33,961 nucleotides of DNA, from assembly GCA_016871535.1 (NCBI GenBank), contig VHCZ01000044.1, forward strand, positions 1 through 33,961, given 5' to 3'. This DNA is from Verrucomicrobiota bacterium (GTDB lineage: Bacteria > Verrucomicrobiota > Verrucomicrobiia > Limisphaerales > SIBE01). The notes beneath the pieces are model-generated. The model had not been told where the DNA came from, searched no databases, and was given only the letters and a program-made list of their open reading frames with translations. Below, piece by piece: positions 1-9,200 of this stretch (the stretch's first letter is position 1; every line of letters begins with the position of its first letter). The position numbers were made by a program, and so were the translations under genes.

Positions 1-77
1 GGAGACCGGGTTCATGGGCGCACTGCGCGCACAGGTTCGAGGAAGTCGCATTTTGCCATACGCGCATGAACCGAAAA

Positions 78-166
78 CCGTGCGGACCGCAGCCTTCAGG
101 CTGCTTCCGCGCACTCTCCGGAGTCCAACGTTGAAGCGGCCTAAAGGCCACGGCCCGGAGGAACGG
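78..166 (+). repeat. Family A two-hairpin palindromic element, copy 1
   Basis: The outer arms CCGTGCGGACCG and CGGCCCGGAGGAACGG are imperfect inverted repeats. Inside are two short hairpins, GCAGCCTTCAGGCTGC and GGCCTAAAGGCC, so the element can fold as a small cloverleaf. It is 89 bp long, like copies 2, 3 and 5. Confidence 0.85.
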
Positions 167-222
167 TCCAGGGGAAGCTGCCTTGGCCTCAGAACCATGC
201 ACTCGACCATTGAACCAATCAG

Positions 223-308
223 CGGTAGGGCGAGTCCGTCCCGGCGAGCCGATCCACGTGCGTGGAACACGTCTGACTCGGCTCGCTGGGGACAGGCTCG
301 CCCTACCG
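223..308. repeat. Family B palindrome, copy 1
   Basis: An 86-bp inverted repeat with arms CGGTAGGGCGAG..GGCGAGCCG and CGGCTCGCTG..CTCGCCCTACCG around a short centre that is itself self-complementary (CCACGTGCGTGG). It is a strong hairpin former with no coding potential that I recognise. Confidence 0.85.
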
Positions 309-369
309 GCTGCTTCATGGGCAGCTTTCTTGGCCTCTAGGGCCATGCACATGGCCCTTGAACTGAAAA

Positions 370-458
370 CCGTGCGGACCGCAGCCTTCAGGCTGCTTCC
401 GCGCACTCTCCGGAGTTGAGCGTTGAAGCGGCCTAAAGGCCACGGCCCGAAGGAACGG
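370..458 (+). repeat. Family A element, copy 2
   Basis: This 89-bp copy keeps both internal hairpins and the outer arms. It differs from copy 1 mainly around the spacer after CTCCGGAG. It lies in the second unit of the left-end tandem array. Confidence 0.85.
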
Positions 459-514
459 TTCATAGGAAGCTGCCTTGGTTTCAGAACCATGCACTCGTCC
501 CTTGAACCGATCAG

Positions 515-600
515 CGGTAGGGCGAGTCCGTCCCGGCGAGCCGATCAACGTGCGTGGAACACGTCTGACTCGGCTCGCTGAGGACAGGCTCGCCCTACCG
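515..600. repeat. Family B palindrome, copy 2
   Basis: This copy is 86 bp, the same length as copy 1, with only two or three substitutions. It lies in the second unit of the tandem array. Confidence 0.85.
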
Positions 601-660
601 GCTGCTTCATGGGCAGCTTTCTTGGCCTCAGGGCCATGCACATGGCCCTTGAACTGAAAA

Positions 661-749
661 CCGTGCGGACCGCAGCCTTCAGGCTGCTTCCACGCACTCT
701 CCGGAGTCCAGCGCTGAAGCGGCCTAAAGGCCACGGTCCGGAGGAACGG
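661..749 (+). repeat. Family A element, copy 3
   Basis: An 89-bp copy with both internal hairpins intact. The flank diverges soon after it, marking the end of the tandem array. Confidence 0.85.
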
Positions 750-949
750 TCCAGGGGAAGGACCGAGGAGCGGGGCGAGCCAACAAAGACGGCCCTCCTC
801 TCCCGGTCCATCTCCTCCCTCCTGGCAAAGTGTATTCTATCCCACGGTCTGATCAGTAATTCAACAGCAGTGCCTCTCCGGGTTCTGCTCCTTCTCCCAT
901 TCGTGCTTTTCGTGTATTGCGTGGGCCCACCGCCGCTTGAAGATGCGGT

Positions 950-2650
950 TCAGCGAAGCTTGTTCCTCAGCACCAGAACGGACGGCCCAACTTTCTCCCA
1001 GAGGTCCAGCAACGACTTCGGCACCTCGCTCGGCCCATGGATGTAGGAGCCCAACACCAGGTCGATATCCCCGTCGCCGTCCAGATCGTCCGCGTCCATC
1101 GTCAGCCAGCGTCCCGTGAAGAATTGCGGAAACGTCGAAGGCGCAAACTTCAGTCCGCCCTGATTCTCCAGGTAAACGAAACTCTCCTGGGGCGAACGCT
1201 CGTAGTCCGGGAAGAACGAGATCGCTGCGATGTCCAGATCGCCGTCTCCGTCGAAATCGCGCGCGACCGCCTTGTACGCGCCGTTGATCGGGAAGAAGAA
1301 GCTCTCCTCGAACTTCAAGGCGCCTTTGTTGAGATAAATCCGGAGGCCATGGTAGCGCTTGAGCGGGGAAGCATACTCGCCGTTGTCCCCGTTCGTGGCC
1401 AAGACGTCGGGCCGGCCATCGCCATTGAAATCCGCCAGCTCGAAGTGGGAATGGCCATAGACCGGCGGCTTCTGAAACACGGGCTGCGGCGTGAAATTCC
1501 CTTTGCCATCGTTGAGCATCAGAAAAAGCGTTTCCAAATCCTGGGCCATCAACACGGCGATATCCGGCGCGCCGTCTCCGTTGAAGTCGCGGATCACGGG
1601 ACGCAACGCGCCCGGCTTCGGGAGAATGACGTGTTCCTTGTACGCGTCCTTTCCATCGTTCTCAAACCACGACAGGCGGCCCGCGTTGTTCCCGAACATC
1701 GAGATCACGAAATCCTTTTTCCCGTCCCCGTTCAGGTCCGCGAACTCGACATGCGTGGGCCGGGGCAGTTCTTTCAGGATCACCTTCGGCGGTTTGAAAC
1801 CGCCTTCCGCCTTTTCCAGAAACACAAATTCGCCTTTGGGATCCTCGGAGGGCAGGAAATGTCCAATCAGCGTGACATAAAGGCCGCGCTCCGTTTCCGC
1901 GACGGAGACGGGGACGTTGCCGAGGCTGATCGACTGCAACAGGCCTCCATCGGCGTCGAGGAGGTCGAGCGATTTGGTTTCCGCGTCGCCCATGTAGATT
2001 CGGTGCGTCTTGGCGTGAATGACGACCATCGAAGTCGAAGGATTGGCCCGTTTGAATCGGGGGCGCTCCGGCGCGAAGAGTTTCAGCCGGGTTTGGATTT
2101 GCGGCCGGGGTCCCTGGGGCAAAGCGGTCTCCGGCGCCGCCGACAGATAATAGGCTTCGATCAATTTCCACTCGGCTTCGGAAAGCAGCGGCGCCGTCGG
2201 AAAGACCCCTGAAGCCCGGAGCAATTTCGCTTCCCGATGTCGATCGATCAATTCGGGAGCCAGGCCCATGCGGATTCTCATGCGCGGCAAAGTCCCCTCG
2301 CGCCACGTCTTTTTATCGAGCAAATCCGGCTCCGGGAAAAGGTGGCAGGAAGCGCAGAAAATCCGGGCCAGGCCGGGGCCGTCGGTCGCCTTGGCCACAA
2401 GCGCCGGGTTGATTTTGGGAGCCGCCGAACTCGATTCAACGGGGGCACTCGGTTGAACGAGGGCACTGGAGCCAGCGCAACACAACAGGAACGTGAGGAG
2501 CGCCAGGCCGTACGGATTCGCCCCCTCTAAACCAGTTTCTTTGACCACGGATTTCGCGGATTTCGCGGATAACGAAACGGTCCTATCCGTGGGATCCGTG
2601 GGATCCGTGGTTGAACTCTGCCTTCTGTGCAAGCGCGGATTCTGTGTCAT
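950..2650 (-). CDS. FG-GAP/VCBS repeat protein with N-terminal c-type cytochrome motif
   Basis: This is probably an exported haem-binding beta-propeller protein; its substrate is unknown. A hydrophobic stretch at about residues 47-64 looks like a signal peptide. A single haem motif CASCH is at 99-103, with nearby methionines (LPRMRIRMG, about 121-129) that could supply an axial ligand. From about residue 230 onward there are FG-GAP blades with calcium-binding DxNGDGxxD motifs (DLNGDGKKD, DFNGDGAPD, DFNGDGRPD, DFDGDGDLD, DLDGDGDID), as in integrin-like propellers. The start is uncertain. The only ATG (2650) places palindromic element C1 in the N-terminus as codons 14-35, ahead of the signal peptide. 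A GTG at 2548, at the edge of that element, would give a normal short n-region. The two genes upstream on this strand are a remnant and an SGNH/TPR protein. The family assignment is firm; the role is not known. Confidence 0.85.
   Translation of the reverse strand: MTQNPRLHRRQSSTTDPTDPTDRTVSLSAKSAKSVVKETGLEGANPYGLALLTFLLCCAGSSALVQPSAPVESSSAAPKINPALVAKATDGPGLARIFCASCHLFPEPDLLDKKTWREGTLPRMRIRMGLAPELIDRHREAKLLRASGVFPTAPLLSEAEWKLIEAYYLSAAPETALPQGPRPQIQTRLKLFAPERPRFKRANPSTSMVVIHAKTHRIYMGDAETKSLDLLDADGGLLQSISLGNVPVSVAETERGLYVTLIGHFLPSEDPKGEFVFLEKAEGGFKPPKVILKELPRPTHVEFADLNGDGKKDFVISMFGNNAGRLSWFENDGKDAYKEHVILPKPGALRPVIRDFNGDGAPDIAVLMAQDLETLFLMLNDGKGNFTPQPVFQKPPVYGHSHFELADFNGDGRPDVLATNGDNGEYASPLKRYHGLRIYLNKGALKFEESFFFPINGAYKAVARDFDGDGDLDIAAISFFPDYERSPQESFVYLENQGGLKFAPSTFPQFFTGRWLTMDADDLDGDGDIDLVLGSYIHGPSEVPKSLLDLWEKVGPSVLVLRNKLR
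2545..2610. repeat. Family C palindrome (CCACGGAT type), copy 1
   Basis: A 66-bp element of three direct CGGAT-type words facing three inverted ATCCGTG words (CCACGGATTTCGCGGAT ... GGGATCCGTGG). It overlaps the N-terminal codons of the FG-GAP/cytochrome gene. Read on the minus strand it encodes STTDPTDPTD followed by SAKSAKSVV, in the same frame as copy 2 in the CRTAC1-like gene. Confidence 0.85.
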
Positions 2651-2729
2651 CTTGGAATGGTCAGGGAAGGTAACTGCAAATGTGCCCTATGAACATCAAA
2701 TCTTGGCCGCAAGTATGTCTCAGGAGAGT

Positions 2730-2878
2730 GGGGAGCACACGCGCCTCGCGTGTTCCGACCGGCGCCCCCGCCGGTCGGATTGTCGAAGAAGCCATCTTCT
2801 CAAACAACTCATTGTCCAGAGAGAGGACTGGCGTCGGCGGGGGCGCCGACCCAGCACGCGAGGGCGCGTGCGGGCCCC
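2730..2878 (+). repeat. Family G 149-bp palindromic element, copy 1
   Basis: It begins GGGGAGCACACGCGCC, contains the nested palindrome GACCGGCGCCCCCGCCGGTC, and ends ACGCGAGGGCGCGTGCGGGCCCC. Copy 2 at 25122-25270 is in the opposite orientation and has the same length. This copy fills most of the gap between two minus-strand genes. Confidence 0.8.
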
Positions 2879-2891
2879 AATCTTGTTTAAT

Positions 2892-2923
2892 AAAAAAGAG
2901 GCCGGACTTGCGCCCGGCCTCTT
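2892..2923 (-). terminator. Rho-independent terminator
   Basis: Read on the minus strand, the 10-bp stem AAGAGGCCGG / CCGGCCTCTT has an 8-nt loop and is followed by a run of six T and then ATTA. It lies 18 bp downstream of the stop of the gene remnant at 2941. This is the clearest intrinsic terminator in the window. Confidence 0.85.
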
Positions 2924-2940
2924 GGAGTATGGCCCGAATC

Positions 2941-3324
2941 TCAGTTTTTGATTCGGCCGAAAAGCGCCGCTGCCGTTGGGTTGAACGTGTACGGGCTCGC
3001 CGCTCCGGGCACGTCTTGCCACGGACCGGTCACCGCGGGCGCGGCTTGCAGCGTCCCGCCTCCGGTCCATTCGAGGGTGAGGCTGCCGTTGGCGTTCTTG
3101 GTGAACTTGGTAAACTTGGCCTGAGCCGGTGCGGCGGTAATGTTGCCGGCCCAGCGCACGGCGGCGTCGAACAGCTTGAGACCGTCCGCGTCACCGGCAC
3201 GGTCGGTTTCGTCGAAATTATCCTGGAGAGCGGACTCCCAGTTCACAATCCCGACCGTTGAGTTGCGGAACTTGTCGCCGACCTCGCCGGAGGATCCCGA
3301 TGCGGGCCCGGGACCTTTCGAGAA
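2941..3324 (-). pseudogene. C-terminal remnant of an exported protein
   Basis: The frame is open from just after a TAA at 3325-3327 to the stop at 2941, with only a GTG (3246) as a possible internal start and no signal peptide. The last ~55 residues match the small C-terminal beta-sandwich seen in two other products of this window: LTLEWTGGGTLQAA, then VTGPWQDV, then a terminal aromatic/GR-I-K ending. In this lineage that module closes large secreted proteins, so a free 100-130 residue copy is best read as the 3' end of a decayed gene. Upstream to 3437 I find no continuation. The intact terminator at 2892-2923 probably belonged to the parent gene. A genuine short protein starting at GTG 3246 cannot be excluded. 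Confidence 0.55.
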
Positions 3325-3437
3325 TTAAATTTGCGCCGGCTGCTGGTTGCGATCCATTTGCCCCTGCGTTTGCGATGGCTCTCGCGAGCGCCTCAGTCAA
3401 TGACAGAGCTTTGCCGCGCTATGATCTTTGCGGCTAA

Positions 3438-6011
3438 TTAATCGCCGTTTCCAGATTTCGGACGCGGCGCGGCGTTGGTGAGGGACTGGATGGTTTGGAG
3501 GAATTGTTTCGCCTGTCGATTGGCCGGTTGGAGGCGCAGCGTTTCCTGAAAGTGGACCGCCGCTTCGCGTAGCCGCGCTTGTTTGGCCAGGGCCACCCCG
3601 AGATTCAAGTGCGCCAGGGCAAAGTCTGGCCGCAGCCGAACTGCCTCGGCGAATTGCGCCTGCGCTTCGGGAAGCCGCTCCTGCGTCGCCAATTCGACGC
3701 CGAGCAGATAGCGCGCTTCCCAAAAATCGTTTTTCAGGCGCACGACCTGACGCAGACTTTCCATCGCATCCGTGCTGCGGCCAACCGCCGCGAGCGCATT
3801 GGCCAACTTGAAGTGAGCGAGCGCGTCTTGCGGTTGCGACTGCACGAGCCGGTTGAATTCCCCCAGGACAGTTTCCGGCTGCGCGCGGGCGGCATCGGAG
3901 TAATGCTGCAGGGCGGACATTCGGTCGCCCTGCTGCGCCTGGAGGTCCCCGAGACGCAGATGAGCCACGTGAGAATTCGGTTGCAGCCGCAGAGCTTCGG
4001 TGAAATGCCCAATCGCCCGGCTCGAATCGCCTAGCTTTTCCAAGGCGAGCGCGAGATTCAGGTGAGCTTCCCAAAGTCCGGGCCGAAGGCGAATCGCCGC
4101 CATAAACGAACCGACGGATTCCGCCCTTCGTTCCTGGCTCAGGGCAATCATGCCCAGGCCGAAGTGCGCCTCCCCATAGTCCGGGTTCACTTTCAAGGCT
4201 TGCTGAAAGTATTGCGCGGCTTCGGTGATCTTGCCCTGCGCGCGCCGAACGGCACCGGCATTGTAGTAGCCGGACGGATCGTGCGGCCAAAGTTCGATAA
4301 CCCGCTGGAATTGCCCCAGCGCGGCCTCGAAATCGCCGCGCGCGTGCAGGAGTTTTGCGAAATTCTCGCGCAACATCACGTCGTCCGGCATGCGCGTGAG
4401 AGCTTCCTTGAAAACCTCCACCGCTGCACCAAGCGCTGCGGGTTCCGCGCCCGGACGCAGTTCGCGCAGCTTTTCCAGGGACCGCTGGCGGCGCGCGGCG
4501 TAATTGAGTTGATTGGTGAAGGGAGCCGAGGACAGCCGCCGCAACATGGTTTCGTGCATCGCGTATCGGCTCCAGGCAGTGAGCGCGAGCCGCTGCGCGC
4601 AAAGTTCTGCCGAGGCCCACGATCCTTTGTCGTTCCGGGAGATTCCCGACGGCAAAGCGCGAAGCGTCCCCTGAGCCAGTGCCCGCGCCAAGTGATAATT
4701 GCCTTCAAACGTCAGATGCACGTGATCGAAGAAGAATTCGTCACCCGGAATCCCGTCGGCGCTCGCCTGAGCGAGCGTCTCCATCGCGTCCAACCAATAA
4801 ACTCCGGCATCTTCGCGGCTGGCAGCGAGCTGCTTGGTGAGGGCGTTAAGGCGAGTGTCCGCGCGGAAACGCAGCGTGTCCAAATCGCGCGCCCGGTCGA
4901 ATCGGCGCCGGGCTTCCACCTGATTCGTCAAGGCGGCATGGCATCGTGCCAGGCGAAACTGCAATTCCGCGAATCCGGCATCGATCCACTCGGCGGCCCC
5001 GTAGGCCGAGATTGCTTTGGCGAATTGCCCTGAGTTTTCCAGCGCGGCGGCATCGCTGTAAGCCCGGTCCCATTCGGAAATCTGGCTCTCGTTCAGATGA
5101 GGACTGTGGAGCGACGCCAGCGGGGCGCAATCTTTGAGGTTGCTGGCCACCGAGCTGACGATGACTCTCGCGCCGCTGCGGATGCCAATTTGAACAATGT
5201 CCTCCAAGTTCCGGCGGAAATGATCATAGACCCGGCTGAGGCGCGCGTCGTCTTGACGGATTTGTTGTTCGAGGAACATTTCCATGCCTGCCCAGGATTG
5301 AGTTTGTGACGAGGCGCCGAAAAGACGCTCCACCGTTTGATCCGCCCATTGGCCGAGCTGGAGCCTCTTGAGGGCCAGGCTGGCTCGGATCACTGGCAAA
5401 GGAGGCGCCTGCGCGCTGAAGATCGTTCCGGCGCCGAAGGGTCCCATGACTTCGTTGTTGCCCATGTACACGATCCAGAGATCACCTTGTTGACCGGCGC
5501 ATTCGCGGGCGATCGGAAGGATGACATGGGAGTTGATGGCGGTGAACGCGACGTTGACGACCTCGAATCGCGCGCCGGGGAACCGTTCGCGCAAGAGCAC
5601 TTCCAGGATACGGCTGAAGCCAAACGCCGGTTCCGGGTCTCCCATGGCGGCCGATTCACCGAAGACAAAAATGCGGAACGTGCCGGCAGGCTTCTCCGCA
5701 TTGATGCTCAGCGGAAGCGGGCGCCGAGCCAGTTGGCGGGGAAAAAATCTCCAGCCGAATTTTTCATTGGCAATCCGAACTTCCTGGCCGCCCGTGGTGC
5801 GGGGGAGGAGAAAGCGGGTCGGATATCCGGACCCTGCGAGGCGTAGCGCGACTTCAATTCCCGCCAGACAAAGCAAAGGCAGAGCAACCATTGCGATCAG
5901 GGCAAACACCCAGCGGCGTTTGACGGCTGGCGCGGCGGCAGCAGGCGGGGTGGGGGAACCGGACGCCTCTGAAGCAGGAGTCTGTTGCTTGCGCTGCCGA
6001 TTTCGTTTCAA
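3438..6011 (-). CDS. Membrane-anchored SGNH-hydrolase-like protein with TPR repeats
   Basis: A cytoplasmic, basic N-terminus is followed by one transmembrane anchor (about residues 33-56). The periplasmic part begins with an SGNH/GDSL-type hydrolase domain. FGESAAMGDP carries the likely nucleophile Ser120 (block I, GES instead of GDS). Asn160 lies in the block II region, GNNE (184-187) fits block III, and DHVH (429-432) supplies the Asp/His pair of block V. From about residue 520 to the end are tandem tetratricopeptide repeats (for example PDYGEAHFGLGMIALSQERR and PNSHVAHLRLGDLQAQQG), typical of protein-protein docking. The start is a TTG at 6011; no other start precedes the anchor. It is divergent from the CRTAC1-like gene with a gap of 194 bp. 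A lipase/acyl-esterase or O-acetyltransferase-like activity fits the family; the substrate is unknown. Confidence 0.85.
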   Translation of the reverse strand: MKRNRQRKQQTPASEASGSPTPPAAAAPAVKRRWVFALIAMVALPLLCLAGIEVALRLAGSGYPTRFLLPRTTGGQEVRIANEKFGWRFFPRQLARRPLPLSINAEKPAGTFRIFVFGESAAMGDPEPAFGFSRILEVLLRERFPGARFEVVNVAFTAINSHVILPIARECAGQQGDLWIVYMGNNEVMGPFGAGTIFSAQAPPLPVIRASLALKRLQLGQWADQTVERLFGASSQTQSWAGMEMFLEQQIRQDDARLSRVYDHFRRNLEDIVQIGIRSGARVIVSSVASNLKDCAPLASLHSPHLNESQISEWDRAYSDAAALENSGQFAKAISAYGAAEWIDAGFAELQFRLARCHAALTNQVEARRRFDRARDLDTLRFRADTRLNALTKQLAASREDAGVYWLDAMETLAQASADGIPGDEFFFDHVHLTFEGNYHLARALAQGTLRALPSGISRNDKGSWASAELCAQRLALTAWSRYAMHETMLRRLSSAPFTNQLNYAARRQRSLEKLRELRPGAEPAALGAAVEVFKEALTRMPDDVMLRENFAKLLHARGDFEAALGQFQRVIELWPHDPSGYYNAGAVRRAQGKITEAAQYFQQALKVNPDYGEAHFGLGMIALSQERRAESVGSFMAAIRLRPGLWEAHLNLALALEKLGDSSRAIGHFTEALRLQPNSHVAHLRLGDLQAQQGDRMSALQHYSDAARAQPETVLGEFNRLVQSQPQDALAHFKLANALAAVGRSTDAMESLRQVVRLKNDFWEARYLLGVELATQERLPEAQAQFAEAVRLRPDFALAHLNLGVALAKQARLREAAVHFQETLRLQPANRQAKQFLQTIQSLTNAAPRPKSGNGD

Positions 6012-6205
6012 GGCAATTCTTTTAGCAAACGGCCTCCATGCTGAGAACCACGAAACCCTTCGCCTGGGGAAAAGGTTTGTGTGGTTCTACAAAAGGAAAC
6101 GAAGAGAACAAAGACCCCGTTGGCTTCGTTACCTCCCGTGCCTCCTGGGATTTGGACGCTTTGGTTTTTGCTTCGACTGAGTCGGAGAGATAGAATGCGT
6201 CCGGC

Positions 6206-9200
6206 ATGCAGCAACGCTTCGGCACGATTCTCTCGGTCGTTCTCGGGTTTTTCATGGTTTTCAGCGGCTGTGTCCTGGGCCTCGAAAGTCACCCTCCGCC
6301 CGAACCTGAGTCAACCACGGATTACACGGATCGCACGGATAAGGGAGCTTCTAAATCTGTGAAATCCGTGAAATCCGTGGTGCGAGAATCTGTTCGAGAG
6401 TTCAATGCGGGGAGTTTAGCAATAGGGAATTCTCCCCTCGAACCTCCCCCTCACCCTGTCCCTCTCCCCCTTGCGGCGGGAGAGGGTGTCCGCAAGACGA
6501 GTGAGGGGCAAAATCGCGCGCAGTGGGAGCAAGGCCAGAGCTTCCGAAGCAAAGCACTCGTTGTTCCCCCAAACGGCCAGGCTGGCTTCACGCTCCTGTC
6601 GTCAAACCTTACCGGCATCGCGTTCGGCAATTTCGTGCCTGAAGCCCGGCATCTCACGAATCAAATCCTTCTCAACGGCTCCGGGGTCGCCGCCGGGGAC
6701 GTCGATGGCGACGGCTGGTGCGATCTGTATTTCTGCGGATTGAACGCGCCCAATCGCCTCTACCGCAATCTGGGCCACTGGAAATTCGAGGACATCACCG
6801 AGGCCGCGGGAGTTGCTTGCACCGGATTGGATTCAACGGGCGCAACCTTCGCGGATCTGGACGGCGACGGCGATCTCGACTTGATCGTGAACTCGATCGG
6901 GCGCGGCACGCGAATATTCTTCAACGACGGCAAGGCGATTTTTGCCGAACGCACCGTGTTAAATCCCGGCAAAGGCGGAATGACCACGGCCATAGCCGAC
7001 ACCGACGGCGACGGATTTCTGGACCTGTACATCGCCAATTACCGCACCAATGCTCTCATGGACATGCCCAACGCCCGGGCCACGTTCAAAGTGATCGATG
7101 GCAGAACGGTCGTGGAGCGCGTCGATGGCCGGCTCACCACCGAACCGGAATTGACGAACCGATTTGTCGTTACCGCTTCGGGACGGATTCTGGAAATGGG
7201 CCAACCGGATGCGTTCTATCGAAATCTCAGCGGCACGAACTTCGGCGCAATTTCCTTTACTGATGGCACGTTTATGGAGGAAGACGGCCAACCGTTGAAG
7301 GAAACGCCTCGGGATTGGGGACTGGCCGCGATGTTTCGCGATCTCAACGGCGACGGCTGGCCCGACCTTTACGTCTGCAACGATTTCGATTCGCTCGACC
7401 GCGTCTGGATCAATCAGGGGAAGAATTCCCCAAAGCCTTCACACCCTGAACCCCGGAACGGCCCCCTCACCCGTCCTGCGGACACCCTCTCCCCCTCCGA
7501 GGGGGAGAGGGATGGGGTGAGGGGGCAGGTTCCTTGGGAGGGTCGGTTTCGCGCGATTCCTCGCCTGGCGCTGCGCAAGGCCAGTCTGTTTTCCATGGGC
7601 GTTGATTTTGCCGACCTCAACCGCGACGGGTTTGATGACTTTCTCGTGCTCGACATGTTGAGCCGGGATCATCGGCTGCGCATGACCCAGATGCTGGACG
7701 ACAATCCGTCCGCGCCGCGAATCGGCGAGATCGAGAACCGTCCGCAATACGGGCTGAACACCCTCTTTTTGAGCCGGGGCGACGGCACTTACGCCGAGAT
7801 TGGGCAGTTCAGCGGGCTGGAAGCTTCGGAGTGGTCCTGGACGCCGATCTTCCTCGATGTCGATCTCGACGGATGGGAGGACGTGCTGATTTCCAACGGC
7901 CAGGAACGCGCGGCGCGTGATCTCGACGTGGCGGATGAATTGAAATCCCTGCGCGCGAAACGAAGAATGTCGGACGCCGAACTCTTCCAGGCGCGCCGCA
8001 AATTCCCCCGCCTCAGCACGCCGAATCTCGCCTTCCGCAATCGCGGCGATCTGACGTTCGAAGAAACCGGCCGTGCGTGGGGCTTCGACCTCGCCGGCAT
8101 TTCGCACGGAATGGCGCTGGCGGATCTGGACAATGACGGCGACCTGGATGTTGCCGTGAATAATTTCAATGCCCTGGCCAGTGTCTATCGAAACAATTCT
8201 TCGGCGCCTCGGATCGCCGTGCGTTTGAAAGGCCGCGCGCCCAACACGCGGGGGATTGGCGCCCGGATCAAAGTGCTGGACGGCGCCGTGCCAGAGCAAT
8301 CCCAGGAAATGATCTGCGGCGGGCGTTACCTGTCTTCCGACGAACCGCTGCGGGTCTTTGCCGCCGGCTCGCTGACGAACGAACTGACGATCGAAGTGAA
8401 CTGGCGCAGCGGGCTTCGGAGTCTGGTCCGCGGAGCCAAAGCGAATCGCGTGTATGAAATCCAGGAAGCTGAGTCGGTCCCCCTCACCCGTCCTGCCGAC
8501 ACCCTCTCCCCCTCGGAGGGGGAGAGGGCAGGGGTGAGGGGGCCCGTTCGTCGGGAGGGAATGGGTGAGACGGAACGCCTGACACACAGGAGCGCCGGAG
8601 CGTCCGTGCGTCAGAGCGTTGAGCCGTCCACGAACAACCCTCGGACGCTCGGACGCTCGGACGCTCCAGCGCTCCAACGCTCTGACGCTCCCACACTCTT
8701 CGAGGAAGTGAGCCATTTGCTGAATCACACCCACAGGGATCAACCGTTCGACGATTTCAGCCGCCAGCCGTTGCTCCCGAATCGGCTCAGCCAATTGGGG
8801 CCGGGAGTCGCCTGGTTCGATATCGATGCGGATGGTTGGGACGACTTGATTGTGGGCAGTGGCAAAGGCGGGACGCTGGCGGTTTATCGCAACCAGAGCA
8901 ACGGGGGATTCTCCAAGGTCGAGGGCCCTCCAGCCCTGCCGGCCACGCGAGATCAGACAACAGTGCTGGGGTGGAACAAGGCGCCGGGACAAAGAGTGCT
9001 TCTCGCCGGATCCGCGAATTACGAGGACGGCCTTGCGATTGGCGCGTGCGTCCGGCAATTCGATCTGGCCGCCAGGCGCGCCGAGGATCTCATCGCCGGA
9101 CGCGAAGCCAGCACCGGACCGCTGGCCCTGGCGGATTACGACGGGGACGGGGATCTGGATTTGTTCGTCGGCGGGCGCGTGCTTCCCGGGAAATATCCGG

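Larger units (their letters stand above)
73..758 (+). repeat. Tandem array of a ~291 bp composite repeat
   Basis: Two full units begin near 73 and 365, and a third, partial unit begins near 656, giving a period of 291-292 bp. Each unit is one copy of palindromic family A (two-hairpin element), a spacer of about 55 bp, one copy of family B (TAGGGCGAG palindrome) and another spacer. The units differ by scattered substitutions, so this is not a recent exact duplication. The open frames across the array (up to 145 codons) have no recognisable domains and I take them as non-coding. The third unit loses similarity at about 758. From there to the next gene at 950 I see no gene, only a short stretch with the CGTGCTTTTCGTGTATT wording common in dispersed repeats. 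Confidence 0.85.

Noticed and set aside
73-758. Left-end tandem repeat as a CRISPR array or coding tandem repeat
   Set aside because: The unit is about 291 bp, with no short direct repeats or unique spacers. The frames shift between units and show no protein conservation.
1037-2212. A 391-codon plus-strand frame opposite the FG-GAP/cytochrome gene
   Set aside because: Antisense shadow in high-GC DNA; the minus frame has a haem motif and calcium loops, while this one has no domain and skewed composition.
7439-9058. A 539-codon minus frame inside the CRTAC1-like gene
   Set aside because: Antisense shadow, extended because the palindromic inserts are open on both strands.
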